Source: Kutzneria sp. CA-103260 (GTDB taxonomy: Bacteria > Actinomycetota > Actinomycetes > Mycobacteriales > Pseudonocardiaceae). Taken from it: a DNA stretch of 64,000 nt. The stretch spans positions 10,354,001 through 10,418,000 of the forward strand of contig NZ_CP073318.1 in NCBI RefSeq assembly GCF_018263855.1, in the 5' to 3' direction. The notes beneath the pieces are model-generated. The model was not told the origin of the DNA. It did no database searches and saw nothing but the letters and a program-made list of their open reading frames with translations. A program made the position numbers and the translations under genes. Shown piece after piece: positions 15,807 through 24,176 of this stretch. Numbering within the stretch: position 1 is the stretch's first letter; every line of letters starts with the position of its first letter.

Positions 15807-16514
15807 TCAGGCCCGTTCGGCGGTGTGCCGCTCCAGCAGCTCGTCGAGGAACGAGCCGGCCTCGCGGGCGGCCCGATCGGGGTCGCCGGCCCGCACCGCG
15901 TCCAGGATGCCGTCGTGCGAGATCTGCCCGGACTCGCGGGGGGAGATGTTCACCGTCGCGGCCACGCTGGCCCGCACCACCTCGGTCAGGCCGCGGTGCA
16001 GCTCGGTCAGCAGCGCGTTGTGCGAGGTCTGCACGATCAGCAGGTGGAAGGCGGTGTCCTTCTCGATCATCGCCTCCCACGCCTCCTCGGCGGCGGCCCG
16101 GTTGCGCTCGGCCAGCAGCGACTCCAGCGCGGCCACCTCGTCGGGTGTTCGGTGCTTGGCGGCCAGCCGCGCGCCCTCCACCTCCAGGGTGCGGCGCACC
16201 TCCAGCACCTCGCGCAGTTCGTCGCCGACCAAACGGCGTACCGCGCCGGACAGTTCGCTCGTCGCCCGAACAAAGGTGCCGTCGCCCTGGCGGACCTCCA
16301 GCAGGCCGGCGTGGGCCAGCGCGCGGACCGCCTCGCGGACCGTGTTGCGGCCCACGCCCAGGGCGCTGACCAGTTCGGGCTCGGCGGGTATGCGCTGGCC
16401 GACGGGCCACTCCCCGGACGAGATCGCCTTTCGCATCTGCTCGATTACCTGGTCCACGAGGCCAGTTCGGCGAGTAGTGGCCAACGGCACGGGGTCATCC
16501 TCTCGTCCGGACAT
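15807..16514 (-). CDS. GntR (FadR subfamily) transcriptional regulator
   Basis: A 235-residue repressor with an N-terminal winged helix (RIPAEPELVSALGVGRNTVREAVRALAHAGLLEVRQGDGTFV, read in pieces) and an all-helical FCD ligand domain whose metal-ligand pattern (D...H...H) is visible in KDTAFHLLIV and SHDGILDA. ATG at 16514 is used; a GTG at 16490 with AGAGGA upstream is an equally good start. It is divergent from an MFS transporter across an 18-base gap containing a TGTCA-N5-TGACA palindrome, so it probably controls that transporter and itself. Confidence 0.9.
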   Translation of the reverse strand: MSGREDDPVPLATTRRTGLVDQVIEQMRKAISSGEWPVGQRIPAEPELVSALGVGRNTVREAVRALAHAGLLEVRQGDGTFVRATSELSGAVRRLVGDELREVLEVRRTLEVEGARLAAKHRTPDEVAALESLLAERNRAAAEEAWEAMIEKDTAFHLLIVQTSHNALLTELHRGLTEVVRASVAATVNISPRESGQISHDGILDAVRAGDPDRAAREAGSFLDELLERHTAERA

Positions 16515-16522
16515 CCTACGTT

Positions 16523-16537
16523 TGTCATAGTGTGACA
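16523..16537. promoter_or_regulatory. Putative GntR operator
   Basis: TGTCA (16523-16527) and TGACA (16533-16537), separated by TAGTG, lie between the divergent GntR and MFS genes and overlap the MFS start codon region. FadR-type regulators bind short palindromes of this size; the assignment is by position. Confidence 0.6.
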
Positions 16538-17812
16538 GTGACGACCCAGCATCGCGCGCCGGACCGAACTCCGTCAGCCGACCAGAGTGCCATCCGAAGC
16601 AAGCAGACAGCGCATTTGCTTGAGCCGGCAACGACGCCGCGCTCGCGACACGCCGTGCTGGCCGGAACCACCCTGCTGGCGGTTGCGGTCACGCTGGCGG
16701 CGGCCAACCTCCGCATCTCCGTGACCAGTCTGTCCTCGGTGCTCGGCGACGTCCAGCATGGGCTCACGGCCACGTCCGCATGGGCGAGCGCGGTGACCGC
16801 CGCCCCGTCCATCTGCTTCGGCTTAGCGGCCCTGCTCTCGCCCTGGCTGGCCCGCAAGCTCGGCGGCGGCCCGGCCATCGCCGTCGCCCTGGGCGTGCTC
16901 ACCGTCGGCCTCGGCGTCCGGGTGCTGGCCGGTCCGGGGCTGCTGCTGGGCGGCACGTTCGTCGCCTGCGCCGGCATCGCCGTGTGCAACGTGCTGGTGC
17001 CGGTGGTGGTGAAGGAATCCTTCCCGAACCGACTGGGGCTCATCACCGGGTTCTACAGCGCGTCCATGGCCGCCGGCAGCGCCATCGCCGCGGCGGCCAC
17101 CCCGCCGCTGGAGACCGCCGCCGGCGGCTGGCGACCGGCCTTGGCCGCGTGGGCCATTCCGGCCGCGCTGGCGCTGGCGGTGTGGCTGATCGGCGCCCGT
17201 AAGGACACCGAGGTCGTCACCGAAGGCCGCACCCAGCACACCCCGCGCAACCTGCTGCGGGTGCCGATGGCCTGGGTGTTCACCGTGCTGTTCGCGGTGC
17301 AGTCGACCTACGCGTACGTGATCATGGGCTGGCTGCCGGAGATCCTGCGCGCCGCCGGCATCGACCGGGACGCCGCCGGGGTGCTGCTGGGCGTCACCAT
17401 GGTCGTCTCGGTGCCGCTGAACCTGGTCGTGCCGACGCTCGCGGCCCGGCTGCGGTCCCAGTCCTGGGTGATGATCGGCCTGACCGTGCTGCCGGTGCTG
17501 GGCGTGCTCGGCCTGCTGCTGGCGCCGACCGCCGTGCCGCTGCTGTGGGCGCTGCTGCTCGGCGCCGGCATGTCGATCTTCCCGGTGGTGCTGACCATGA
17601 TGGCGCTGCGCACCCGGACATCGGCCGAGACCACGCAGCTGTCCGGCATGTCCCAGGGCTTCGGCTACCTGATCGCCGCCTGGGGCCCGTTCCTGGCCGG
17701 CCTGGTCTACGGCTGGCTCGGCTCGTGGACGGTGCCGCTGATCCTGGTGCTGGGCATCCTCGCCGCCCAGGCCACCCTCGGCGCCATCATCGGCCGCCCG
17801 CGGTACATCTGA
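16532..17812 (+). CDS. MFS transporter, CynX/NimT type
   Basis: A 426-residue protein with about 12 transmembrane helices. It has features of the CynX/NimT (YycB) branch of the major facilitator superfamily: AANLRISVTSLSSVLGDV after helix 1, the GFYSASMAAGSA block in the first half, and TTQLSGMSQGFGYLIAAWGPF in the second half. Known members carry cyanate or 2-nitroimidazole, but specificity here is open. The first 45 residues are cytoplasmic and variable, so the GTG at 16532 could be replaced by the GTG at 16538. The start codon lies in the operator, implying a leaderless message. Confidence 0.88.
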   Translation: MTVTTQHRAPDRTPSADQSAIRSKQTAHLLEPATTPRSRHAVLAGTTLLAVAVTLAAANLRISVTSLSSVLGDVQHGLTATSAWASAVTAAPSICFGLAALLSPWLARKLGGGPAIAVALGVLTVGLGVRVLAGPGLLLGGTFVACAGIAVCNVLVPVVVKESFPNRLGLITGFYSASMAAGSAIAAAATPPLETAAGGWRPALAAWAIPAALALAVWLIGARKDTEVVTEGRTQHTPRNLLRVPMAWVFTVLFAVQSTYAYVIMGWLPEILRAAGIDRDAAGVLLGVTMVVSVPLNLVVPTLAARLRSQSWVMIGLTVLPVLGVLGLLLAPTAVPLLWALLLGAGMSIFPVVLTMMALRTRTSAETTQLSGMSQGFGYLIAAWGPFLAGLVYGWLGSWTVPLILVLGILAAQATLGAIIGRPRYI

Positions 17813-17817
17813 GTGTC

Positions 17818-17944
17818 GCGAGGCCGCGCCGGTGCCTGGACTGTCGCCGGATTTCGATCGCCGCACCCGACGCGCCCCACCACCCAACGCCGACGCGGCG
17901 ATCTAAATCCGGCCAAGGAAGGCACCGGTCACGAGCGGCCTCGC
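17818..17944. repeat. 127-nt interrupted palindrome between convergent genes
   Basis: Four blocks pair in nested order: 17818-17827 with 17935-17944 (GCGAGGCCGC/GCGGCCTCGC), 17829-17837 with 17920-17928 (CCGGTGCCT/AGGCACCGG), 17846-17854 with 17905-17913 (GCCGGATTT/AAATCCGGC), and 17856-17864 with 17895-17903 (GATCGCCGC/GCGGCGATC). The loop is 17865-17894. No open frame is credible here. It may be a large bidirectional terminator, a structured RNA or a decayed mobile palindrome; I see no target duplication. Confidence 0.75.
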
Positions 17945-17945
17945 C

Positions 17946-17962
17946 CCGCGCGGAACGCGCGG
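17946..17962. terminator. Short hairpin after mtr
   Basis: CCGCGCG (17946-17952), gaa, CGCGCGG (17956-17962): a 7-bp stem with a tight loop, 8 bases beyond the minus-strand mtr stop. Confidence 0.55.
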
Positions 17963-17969
17963 CAAAGAC

Positions 17970-19346
17970 TCAGTCCAGGGGGAGCTTCAGGAGGGCGTTC
18001 TCGAGGAGCTCGGGCATGGCCGGGTGGATCCAGTACTGACCGCGGGCCAGTTCCCGGGCGCTGATGCCGAAGCTCATGGCCTGGATGATCACCTGGATCA
18101 GGGTCGGGGCCTGCGGGCCGATGATGTGCGCGCCGAGCAGTTGACCGGTGGCCGGGTCGGCGATCAGCTTGGCGAAGCCGGTGGTGTCCTCCATGGCCCA
18201 GCCGTAGGCGATGTCGGCGTAGTCCTGGCTGGCCGTCACGTATCGGAGGCCACGCTCGCGGGCTTCCTGCTCGGTGAGGCCGACCGCGCCGATCTGCGGC
18301 GAGGAGAACACGCCGTGCGGCACGAAGCGGTGGTCGGCGTCGATCGGCTCGTCCGGGTGCAGCAGGTTGTGCTGCACGATCCGGGCCTCGTGGTTGGCCA
18401 CGTGCTTGAGCTGGTGCTGCGAGCTCACGTCGCCGAGCGCCCAGATGCCGTCGACCACGGTCCGCTGCTTCTCGTCGACCACGACCCGGCCGTCGGTTTC
18501 CACCGTGACGCCGGTCGCCTCGACGTTGAGCAGATCGCCGTTGGGTGTTCGGCCGACCGCGGCCAGCAACACGTCACCCTCGACGACCTCCGCGCCACGC
18601 GGGGTTTCCAGGTGCAGGCGGATCGTGCCGTCTTCGACACGTTCGACGCGGACTGCCTTGGCGTTCAGGCGCACGTCCCACTTCTTCGACGCCAGCTCGG
18701 TGAACCGGGCCGACACGTCCTCGTCCTCGGCCCGCAGCAGCGCGCCGGAGCGGGCCACGACCGTGACCTCGACGCCGAAGGAGGAGAACACGTGGGCGAA
18801 CTCGGTGGCCACGAAACCGCTGCCCAGCACGATCATCCGGCGGGGCAGCTCGTCGAGGCGCATCACGTCCTCGTTGGTGAGGAAGCCAACCTCCTCGATG
18901 CCGGCCACGTCCGGCACGATCGGCCGCGAGCCGGCGGCGATCACGAACCGGTCGGCGGTGATCGTTTCGCCCGTTCCCGTGTCGAGAGTCTTGGGGCCGA
19001 CGAAGTGGGCCTGGCCCTCGTACACGGTGACGTTGGCGTTGCCCTCCTTGCGCCAGCGCCGGCCGCCGGCGGCGATCGGGTCGATCCGGCCGAACACCCG
19101 GTCCCGGATCTCGGGCCAGCGCACCCCCAGCAGCTGCTCGTCCACCCCGAGCCGGGCCGCGCCCTTCGGCGTGGCCGCGACGTCCGCGGTGTGCACGAAC
19201 ATCTTGGTGGGGATGCACCCCACGTTCAGGCACGTGCCGCCGAACACGCCCTTCTCGACGATCGCCACGTCCCAGTCGGCGAAGCGCTCGTCGACGATCG
19301 AGTTGCCGGATCCGGTGCCGATTACCACCAAGTCGAAGTGCCGCAC
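17970..19346 (-). CDS. mtr: Mycothione reductase
   Basis: A 458-residue FAD/NADPH disulfide reductase that keeps mycothiol reduced. Seen: VIGTGSGNS (FAD site, with the Mtr-specific GNSIVDERFADW block), the redox pair in GGTCLNVGCIPTKM, GSGFVATEFAHVFS (NADPH site), ALGDVSSQHQLKHVANHEA and the C-terminal active-site IHPAMPE. The match to M. tuberculosis Mtr is extensive as I recall it and distinguishes it from lipoamide or glutathione reductases. GTG at 19346 gives the family length; an in-frame ATG at 19391 would read through the upstream terminator hairpin. It implies a mycothiol-producing actinomycete. Confidence 0.95.
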   Translation of the reverse strand: MRHFDLVVIGTGSGNSIVDERFADWDVAIVEKGVFGGTCLNVGCIPTKMFVHTADVAATPKGAARLGVDEQLLGVRWPEIRDRVFGRIDPIAAGGRRWRKEGNANVTVYEGQAHFVGPKTLDTGTGETITADRFVIAAGSRPIVPDVAGIEEVGFLTNEDVMRLDELPRRMIVLGSGFVATEFAHVFSSFGVEVTVVARSGALLRAEDEDVSARFTELASKKWDVRLNAKAVRVERVEDGTIRLHLETPRGAEVVEGDVLLAAVGRTPNGDLLNVEATGVTVETDGRVVVDEKQRTVVDGIWALGDVSSQHQLKHVANHEARIVQHNLLHPDEPIDADHRFVPHGVFSSPQIGAVGLTEQEARERGLRYVTASQDYADIAYGWAMEDTTGFAKLIADPATGQLLGAHIIGPQAPTLIQVIIQAMSFGISARELARGQYWIHPAMPELLENALLKLPLD

Positions 19347-19363
19347 GTACCCATCAAACAGGA

Positions 19364-19394
19364 AGGGTGGCCGCGGGATTCCCACGGCCACCCT
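19364..19394. terminator. Terminator after the PEBP gene
   Basis: AGGGTGGCCG (19364-19373) pairs with CGGCCACCCT (19385-19394), and the loop contains a further GGGATTCCC palindrome. It is 16 bases past the minus-strand PEBP stop and just upstream of the mtr start. Confidence 0.7.
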
Positions 19395-19410
19395 CGGTGT
19401 AATGGAATCG

Positions 19411-19953
19411 TCAGTGCGAGTAGACCGGCGTGATGATCGCGCGGGCCAGGGTGTGGAAGGCCAGGTTGAAGCTGACGAACGCGGGCGAGGCGTCCGGCGT
19501 GACCTCCAGCTGCTCGACGTCCACCGCGTGCACCACGAAGTAGTAGCGGTGCACCTGGTCGCCCTGGGGCGGAGCCGCGCCGCCGTAGTTGGCGGTGCCG
19601 AAGTCGGTGCGGGTGTGGAACGCGCCGGCCGGCAGCGAGTCGTCGCCGGCCCCGGCGCCGGTGGGCAGCTCGGTGACCGAGGCCGGGATGTTCACCACCA
19701 GCCAGTGCCAGAAGCCGGACGGGGTGGGGGCGTCCGGGTCGTAGCAGGTCACCACGAAGCTCTTGGTCTCCGCGGGGAAACCGGACCAGCTCAGCTGCGG
19801 TGAGACGTTGTCGCCGCTGACGCCGAAGCCGTTGAACACCTGGGCGTTGGGCAACGTATGGCCGTCCGTGACGTCCTTGGAGGTGACCTCGAACGTGCCG
19901 GCGGCGGGCAACAGCTCGTAGGGGTCCGGCTTGACGGGGCGGTCGAGACTCAT
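19411..19953 (-). CDS. YbhB/YbcL family phosphatidylethanolamine-binding protein
   Basis: A 180-residue cytosolic protein of the Raf-kinase-inhibitor/PEBP fold. The two family signatures are present: SFVVTCYDPDAPTPSGFWHWLVVNIP (read in pieces: DPDAP...FWHW) and HRYYFVVHAVD. The GGAAPPQGDQVHRY segment is the anion-binding loop. Function in bacteria is not established. ATG at 19953 is preceded by GGAGG at 8 bases, which rules out the longer upstream reading. Confidence 0.92.
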   Translation of the reverse strand: MSLDRPVKPDPYELLPAAGTFEVTSKDVTDGHTLPNAQVFNGFGVSGDNVSPQLSWSGFPAETKSFVVTCYDPDAPTPSGFWHWLVVNIPASVTELPTGAGAGDDSLPAGAFHTRTDFGTANYGGAAPPQGDQVHRYYFVVHAVDVEQLEVTPDASPAFVSFNLAFHTLARAIITPVYSH

Positions 19954-20087
19954 GGTGTGGCCTCCGTGACGCGGGGTTGTCACGGCAACCCTAGTCCGGA
20001 GCAATTCGCCACATCGTGCAACCTTGTCACCCAACCGTGCGTCACTGGTTCGAGTGATGCTCACTAACGGGGCGGAAGGTTCTGTAC

Positions 20088-20885
20088 ATGCGTGCCTGGA
20101 TTGTCGCAGTCGCGGCCATTGTCGCGGGTTCCCTGCTTACCGGCTGTGAAGCCGGCACCGAGCGTTCCGTCGCGGGCATGACTCCTGACACCACCAGTAG
20201 CAGTCCGACTCCGCCCAGTAGCACCACCACCGTCGCGCCGCTGCCGTCGGCCGAACAGCCCTACCCGTTCGGCACCGTCCAGGCCCACGCGCCCGCCACC
20301 GTCGGTGGCAAGGCTCCGGTCGTCCGCCACATCGACACCGCCGGCAAGCCGTACGTGTTCATCACCATCGACGACGGCGCCGTGCAGGATCCCCATGCCC
20401 TGCAACTGATCAAGGACTCCGGCGCGCGGCCCACGCTGTTCCTCAACCAGCAGTACGTGCGCGGGCACGAAGAGTACTTCAAGCAGTTGCAGGACCAGGA
20501 CAACCTGGTCATCGGCAACCACACCGTGACCCACCCCAACCTGGCCAAGATGTCGTACGCCGCGCAGAAGAAGGAGATCTGCGACGACTCCGACGACTTC
20601 GTCAAGGCCTTCGGCACGCGCCCCACCCTGTTCCGCCCGCCGTTCGGCAACTACAACGCCGACACCCAGCGGGCCGCCGCCGACTGCGGCCTCAAGGCCG
20701 TCGTCCTGTGGACCGCCGCCGTCAACGACGGTGTCGTGCAGTTCCAGGCCGGCAACAAGCTCAAGGCCGGCGATATCGTGCTGATGCACTTCCGCAAGAC
20801 CTTCGTCGAGGACTTCACGGCCTTCATTAAGCGCGCCAAGCAGGACGGCCTCACCCCGGTCCCGCTGCCGGACTTCCTCGCCTGA
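20088..20885 (+). CDS. Polysaccharide deacetylase lipoprotein (CE4)
   Basis: A 265-residue exported protein with the signal peptide and lipobox LLTGC (Cys20), a Thr/Ser/Pro linker (residues 30-55) and a NodB-type deacetylase domain. Motif 1 TIDDG gives the Asp pair; motif 2 HTVTHPNL gives both metal-binding His; motif 3 RPPFGNYN gives the Arg. It probably deacetylates peptidoglycan or another N-acetylglucosamine polymer at the cell surface. The C-terminal LMHF motif 5 His is present in DIVLMHFRK. It is divergent from the PEBP gene, and the intergenic region shows no obvious operator. Confidence 0.92.
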   Translation: MRAWIVAVAAIVAGSLLTGCEAGTERSVAGMTPDTTSSSPTPPSSTTTVAPLPSAEQPYPFGTVQAHAPATVGGKAPVVRHIDTAGKPYVFITIDDGAVQDPHALQLIKDSGARPTLFLNQQYVRGHEEYFKQLQDQDNLVIGNHTVTHPNLAKMSYAAQKKEICDDSDDFVKAFGTRPTLFRPPFGNYNADTQRAAADCGLKAVVLWTAAVNDGVVQFQAGNKLKAGDIVLMHFRKTFVEDFTAFIKRAKQDGLTPVPLPDFLA

Positions 20886-20915
20886 ACAACAACCCCCGCC
20901 CGTCCCTGGGGGCCG

Positions 20916-20946
20916 GCCCCGCTGCCAGTCTATCGAGCAGCGGGGC
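20916..20946. terminator. Terminator between deacetylase and TetR genes
   Basis: GCCCCGCTGC (20916-20925) and GCAGCGGGGC (20937-20946) form a perfect 10-bp stem with an 11-base loop and a following CTTCTGGTTTT. It lies between convergent genes. Confidence 0.75.
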
Positions 20947-20986
20947 TTCTGGTTTTGAAGAAGATCGACATGTGGACAACCGGTGA

Positions 20987-21559
20987 TCAGGTCGTGGTTG
21001 TCAACAAGTCGAAGACCTCGTCCATGAGTTTGGCGGGCTCGGCGGTGGGGCCCACGGCGAGCCACTGGCGGCAGACGACGTCGAAGATGGCGAGGGCGGA
21101 GCTGGCCAGGACGTCGGCCTGGAGCGGGGGGACGGAGCGGGCGGTGAGGGCGTGGATGAGCAGGCCGCGCCAGCGGTCCTGCTTGTCCTGGTGGCGGGCG
21201 CGCAACGAGGGGGTGTCGTTGATGAGGCGCATGAGGGCCATGGCGTCGTCGGTGCGGTGCAGCATGGGGGTGAGCAGCACGGAGCAGGCGGCGCGCAGGG
21301 CGGTCCACGGAGGTTCGGACGCAGGCCGTGCGGAGACGGCGGCGGCGAGTTCTTCGCCGAGGTCGTAGAGCAGGCCGAAGACGGTGTCTTCCTTGCTGGG
21401 GAAGTAGCGGAAGAAGCTGCGGCGGGACAGGCCGGCGGCTTCGGCGATCTCGTCGACGGTGGTCTGCTCGAAGCCACGCTGGCAGAACAGGGCGAAGGCG
21501 GTCTCGGCGATCTCGGTGCGCATGGCCAGCCGGGCCCGTGCCCGCAACCCCTCCGTCAT
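20987..21559 (-). CDS. TetR family regulator
   Basis: A 190-residue regulator with a canonical helix-turn-helix (TTVDEIAEAAGLSRRSFFRYFPSKED, read in pieces) and a C-terminal domain of the MftR-like type (WTALRAACSVLLTPML). ATG at 21559 is chosen (MTEGLRARARLAMR); a frame start at 21583 is possible. It is divergent from the SDR gene at 21650, and an 8-bp interrupted palindrome spans the shared promoter. Confidence 0.88.
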   Translation of the reverse strand: MTEGLRARARLAMRTEIAETAFALFCQRGFEQTTVDEIAEAAGLSRRSFFRYFPSKEDTVFGLLYDLGEELAAAVSARPASEPPWTALRAACSVLLTPMLHRTDDAMALMRLINDTPSLRARHQDKQDRWRGLLIHALTARSVPPLQADVLASSALAIFDVVCRQWLAVGPTAEPAKLMDEVFDLLTTTT

Positions 21560-21563
21560 GTCT

Positions 21564-21606
21564 CTGAGTGTAACCGAGGGCATCGGATGACACAGCTGAC
21601 ACTCAG
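21564..21606. promoter_or_regulatory. Possible operator, TetR/SDR promoter
   Basis: CTGAGTGT (21564-21571) is inverted as ACACTCAG (21599-21606) with 27 bases between. The spacing is long for a single TetR dimer, so this could be two half-sites of separate dimers or chance. It lies in the divergent promoter. Confidence 0.4.
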
Positions 21607-21649
21607 TGCCATACTGGCCTCAAACGGCCCCGATATCCGGAGACACGCC

Positions 21650-22588
21650 ATGGCACAGCACTGGACCGAAGCCGACATCCCCGACCAGACCGGACGGACG
21701 GCGCTGGTCACCGGCGCCAATGCGGGCCTCGGCTTCCACGAGGCGCTGCAACTGGCCAAGCACGGCGCGCACGTCTACGTGGCGGCCCGCAACCCGCAGC
21801 GCGGGGAGGCGGCGATGGTGAAGCTCCGCCAGCTGGCCCCGGCGGAGAACCTGGAGCTGGTGTCGCTGGATCTGGCTGACCTGGACTCGGTGCGCAAGCT
21901 GGCGGCCGAGCTGCCGTCGTTGGACCTGCTGCTGAACAACGCGGGCGTGATGGCGGTGCCCCGCCGGGAGACCACCAGGCAGGGCTTCGAGCTCCAGTTC
22001 GGCACCAACCACCTGGGCCACTTCGCGCTGACCGGCCTGCTGCTGCCGGGGCTGCTGAGCAAGCCGGGCAGCCGGGTCGTGACGCTGAGCAGCACGATGC
22101 ACCAGATGGGTCGGATCAACCTGGCCGACCTGCAGTCCGAGCGGCGCTACGGCGCGAACACGGCCTACTCCCAGTCGAAGCTGGCCAACGCGATCTTCAC
22201 GGTGGAGCTGGACCGCCGGCTGCGGGCGGCGGGTGCGGACGTGCTCAGCGTCGGCGCGCACCCGGGCTACGCGGCGACGGACCTCCAGTACAGCGGCCCG
22301 CAGCTGGGCGGGGGCGGCCTGTACGCGGTGATCATGCGGATCATCACGCCGATCCTCGGCCAGCCGGCCGCCCGCGGCGCGCTGCCGGCGCTGCGTGCGG
22401 CGGTGGACCCGGGCGCGCAGGGCGGCCAGTACTACGGCCCGCACGCCTTCGGCGGTTCCCGCGGGTTTCCGGTGGTGCAGCGCTACATCAAGGCGGCCTA
22501 CGACCAGGACCTGGCCGGCAAGCTGTGGGACGTCTCGGTGCAGCTGACCGACGTCGACTACCCGGAGCTGGCCACCAAGGCCAGCTGA
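21650..22588 (+). CDS. Short-chain dehydrogenase/reductase
   Basis: A 312-residue oxidoreductase of the retinol-dehydrogenase/WW-oxidoreductase-like SDR group. Motifs: TGANAGLG (cofactor), LLNNAGVM, catalytic YSQSK, and HPGYAATDLQ after the active site. AARNP after beta-2 suggests NADP preference. ATG at 21650 has GGAGA 7 bases upstream; the frame is open far upstream but that part overlaps the divergent TetR gene. The substrate is unknown; control by the neighbouring TetR is likely. Confidence 0.9.
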   Translation: MAQHWTEADIPDQTGRTALVTGANAGLGFHEALQLAKHGAHVYVAARNPQRGEAAMVKLRQLAPAENLELVSLDLADLDSVRKLAAELPSLDLLLNNAGVMAVPRRETTRQGFELQFGTNHLGHFALTGLLLPGLLSKPGSRVVTLSSTMHQMGRINLADLQSERRYGANTAYSQSKLANAIFTVELDRRLRAAGADVLSVGAHPGYAATDLQYSGPQLGGGGLYAVIMRIITPILGQPAARGALPALRAAVDPGAQGGQYYGPHAFGGSRGFPVVQRYIKAAYDQDLAGKLWDVSVQLTDVDYPELATKAS

Positions 22589-22594
22589 CCCAAG

Positions 22595-22675
22595 CCCCGC
22601 GAGTCCCGCTCTCAGGCAGCCATGTGTCGAATTCCGAACTCGTATTTCGGTTGCCCGAGAGCGGGACTCGCGGGG
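22595..22675. repeat. Dispersed palindromic repeat, copy 1
   Basis: CCCCGCGAGTCCCGCTCTC (22595-22613) pairs perfectly with 22657-22675 over 19 bp; the loop arms AGGCA and TGCCC extend the stem. The central segment GCAGCCATGTGTCGA matches the reverse complement of the copy at 60195-60272. It lies between convergent SDR and monooxygenase genes, so it also works as a terminator. Confidence 0.85.
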
Positions 22676-22676
22676 G

Positions 22677-24104
22677 TTAGCGGCAGAGCAGGTGGTTGTG
22701 GGCTTGCCGGAGGTCGAGGGCGGAGCCCTCGCCTGCGGTGCGCCAGCCGACGAAGCCGTCAGGGCGGACCAGGACGGCGCCGTTCTCGTCGATGCCGGCG
22801 GCGTCGGCCCAGCTGTCGACGGCGTGCGCCGGGATGCCGACCTCGGCCGCGGCGGCGAGCCAGCCGTCGGCCTTGGTCCCGGTCAGCAGGGTGAAGCCGT
22901 CGACAAGGTCCAATGTGGACGTTCCCGGGGTCACCCAGAGGTGCGGCATGCGGCTGCCGGGGGTGCCGTCGAGGGTGAGATCCTCCAGTGACGGCACCGG
23001 TTCCGCGCCGATGACGGCGGGGGAGTCGTAGCGGTAGCCGGCTATCACCACGAGAGCGTTGGCCATGCCGACGGCCGCCCGGTCGGCGGCCCGGGCGGGA
23101 CTGAGATCCCAGTGCAGTTCCCGGTGCTCGCCGCGGATCAGGCTCTGCTCCATGGTGAACTGGGCCACCGGCCGGCGTTCCATGTCGTACGTGTCGAGCA
23201 GCGCGTCGCCGCCGGCGGCGAGCTTCCAGGCCAGGTTGTGGCCGTCGGCGACGCCCGAGTTCAGTCCGAAGCCGCCGGTCGGCGGCACCACATGGGCGGC
23301 GTCGCCGATGAGGAACACGTTGCCGTGCCGGAACTTCTCCGCCACCCAGGCGGTGGATGCCCAGGGCAGCATGTTGATCACTTCGACGTCCAGGTCGGGC
23401 AGACCGGTGGCGGCCCGGATGAGCCGCTGGAACTCCTCGGCCGACTGGGCCGGATCGCCGCCGGGCACATGGAAGATCCACCGGTCGCCGGCGTCGACGT
23501 TCATCAGGATCCCCGACGCGTTCTCGTTGCGCAGCACGGACATCGAGTACTTGGGTGCCGGCATCGGGGCCCGGAACAGCACGTTGAGCATGTGGTTGCC
23601 GAGCACGCCGGGGCCGGTGGTCCCGATGCCGAGCAGCTCCCGGACCCGGCTGCGCGCCCCATCGGCGGCGATCACGTAGTCCGCCTCGACGGTTTCGCCG
23701 TCGGCGGTGGTGAGCACGGTGTCCGACACGCCAACGACTTCCTTGCCGAAGTCGACCCGCGCGCCGAGTTCCCGGGCCAGCGCCAGCGCCGACCGGTCGA
23801 GACGGTCCTGCGGGCAGTGGCCCAGCCTCGCCGGCCCGATCTCGGGCAGCTCGATCCGGCCGGTGAGCGGGGTCAGCTCGGCCAGGCTCGGCCCGGTGGC
23901 GACTCCACGCATCAGGTTGTCGTCCTCGAACGTCATGCCGGCCTGCCGCGCGATTTCCGCCGACCGCGGGTTCAGGCCGAAGGCCCGCGGATGGTCCGAC
24001 ACGGTGGGCCGGCGTTCCAGCACCCGCACCGAAACACCCTGTCGGGCCAGGAACACGGCGGTGCACAGGCCGACCGTGCCGCCGCCGACGATCACTACCT
24101 CCAT
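22677..24104 (-). CDS. FAD-dependent aromatic monooxygenase
   Basis: A 475-residue class-A flavoprotein hydroxylase. GGGTVGLCTAVFLARQG is the FAD-binding GxGxxG, ADGARSRVRELLG the DG motif, and FLIGDAAHVVPPTGGFGLNSGV the GD motif. A C-terminal thioredoxin-like region (DLVDGFTLLTG...VLVRPDGFVGWRT) is that of PheA/TetX/rifampicin-monooxygenase-type enzymes. It may detoxify or tailor an aromatic compound. ATG at 24104 follows GGAGGGG. It is divergent from a TetR gene with two GGGAAC operators in between, so induction by a ligand of that repressor is likely. Confidence 0.92.
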   Translation of the reverse strand: MEVVIVGGGTVGLCTAVFLARQGVSVRVLERRPTVSDHPRAFGLNPRSAEIARQAGMTFEDDNLMRGVATGPSLAELTPLTGRIELPEIGPARLGHCPQDRLDRSALALARELGARVDFGKEVVGVSDTVLTTADGETVEADYVIAADGARSRVRELLGIGTTGPGVLGNHMLNVLFRAPMPAPKYSMSVLRNENASGILMNVDAGDRWIFHVPGGDPAQSAEEFQRLIRAATGLPDLDVEVINMLPWASTAWVAEKFRHGNVFLIGDAAHVVPPTGGFGLNSGVADGHNLAWKLAAGGDALLDTYDMERRPVAQFTMEQSLIRGEHRELHWDLSPARAADRAAVGMANALVVIAGYRYDSPAVIGAEPVPSLEDLTLDGTPGSRMPHLWVTPGTSTLDLVDGFTLLTGTKADGWLAAAAEVGIPAHAVDSWADAAGIDENGAVLVRPDGFVGWRTAGEGSALDLRQAHNHLLCR

Positions 24105-24122
24105 GTGAGCCCCCTCCAGAAT

Positions 24123-24157
24123 GGGAACGACGTTCCCGTCTTGGGAACACTGTACCC
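24123..24157. promoter_or_regulatory. Tandem GGGAAC operators
   Basis: GGGAACGACGTTCCC (24123-24137) is a perfect 6-3-6 palindrome; GGGAACACTGTACCC (24143-24157) is the same size with one mismatch. They are 20 bp apart centre to centre between the divergent monooxygenase and TetR genes, and near the TetR start at 24177. Confidence 0.75.
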
Positions 24158-24176
24158 ACTTAGTAGGCTGGGCGCC

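Noticed and set aside
21564..21606. Certain operator for the TetR/SDR pair
   Set aside because: Kept only as a weak feature: the 27-base spacer is unlike other operators in this window and 8-bp arms can arise by chance.
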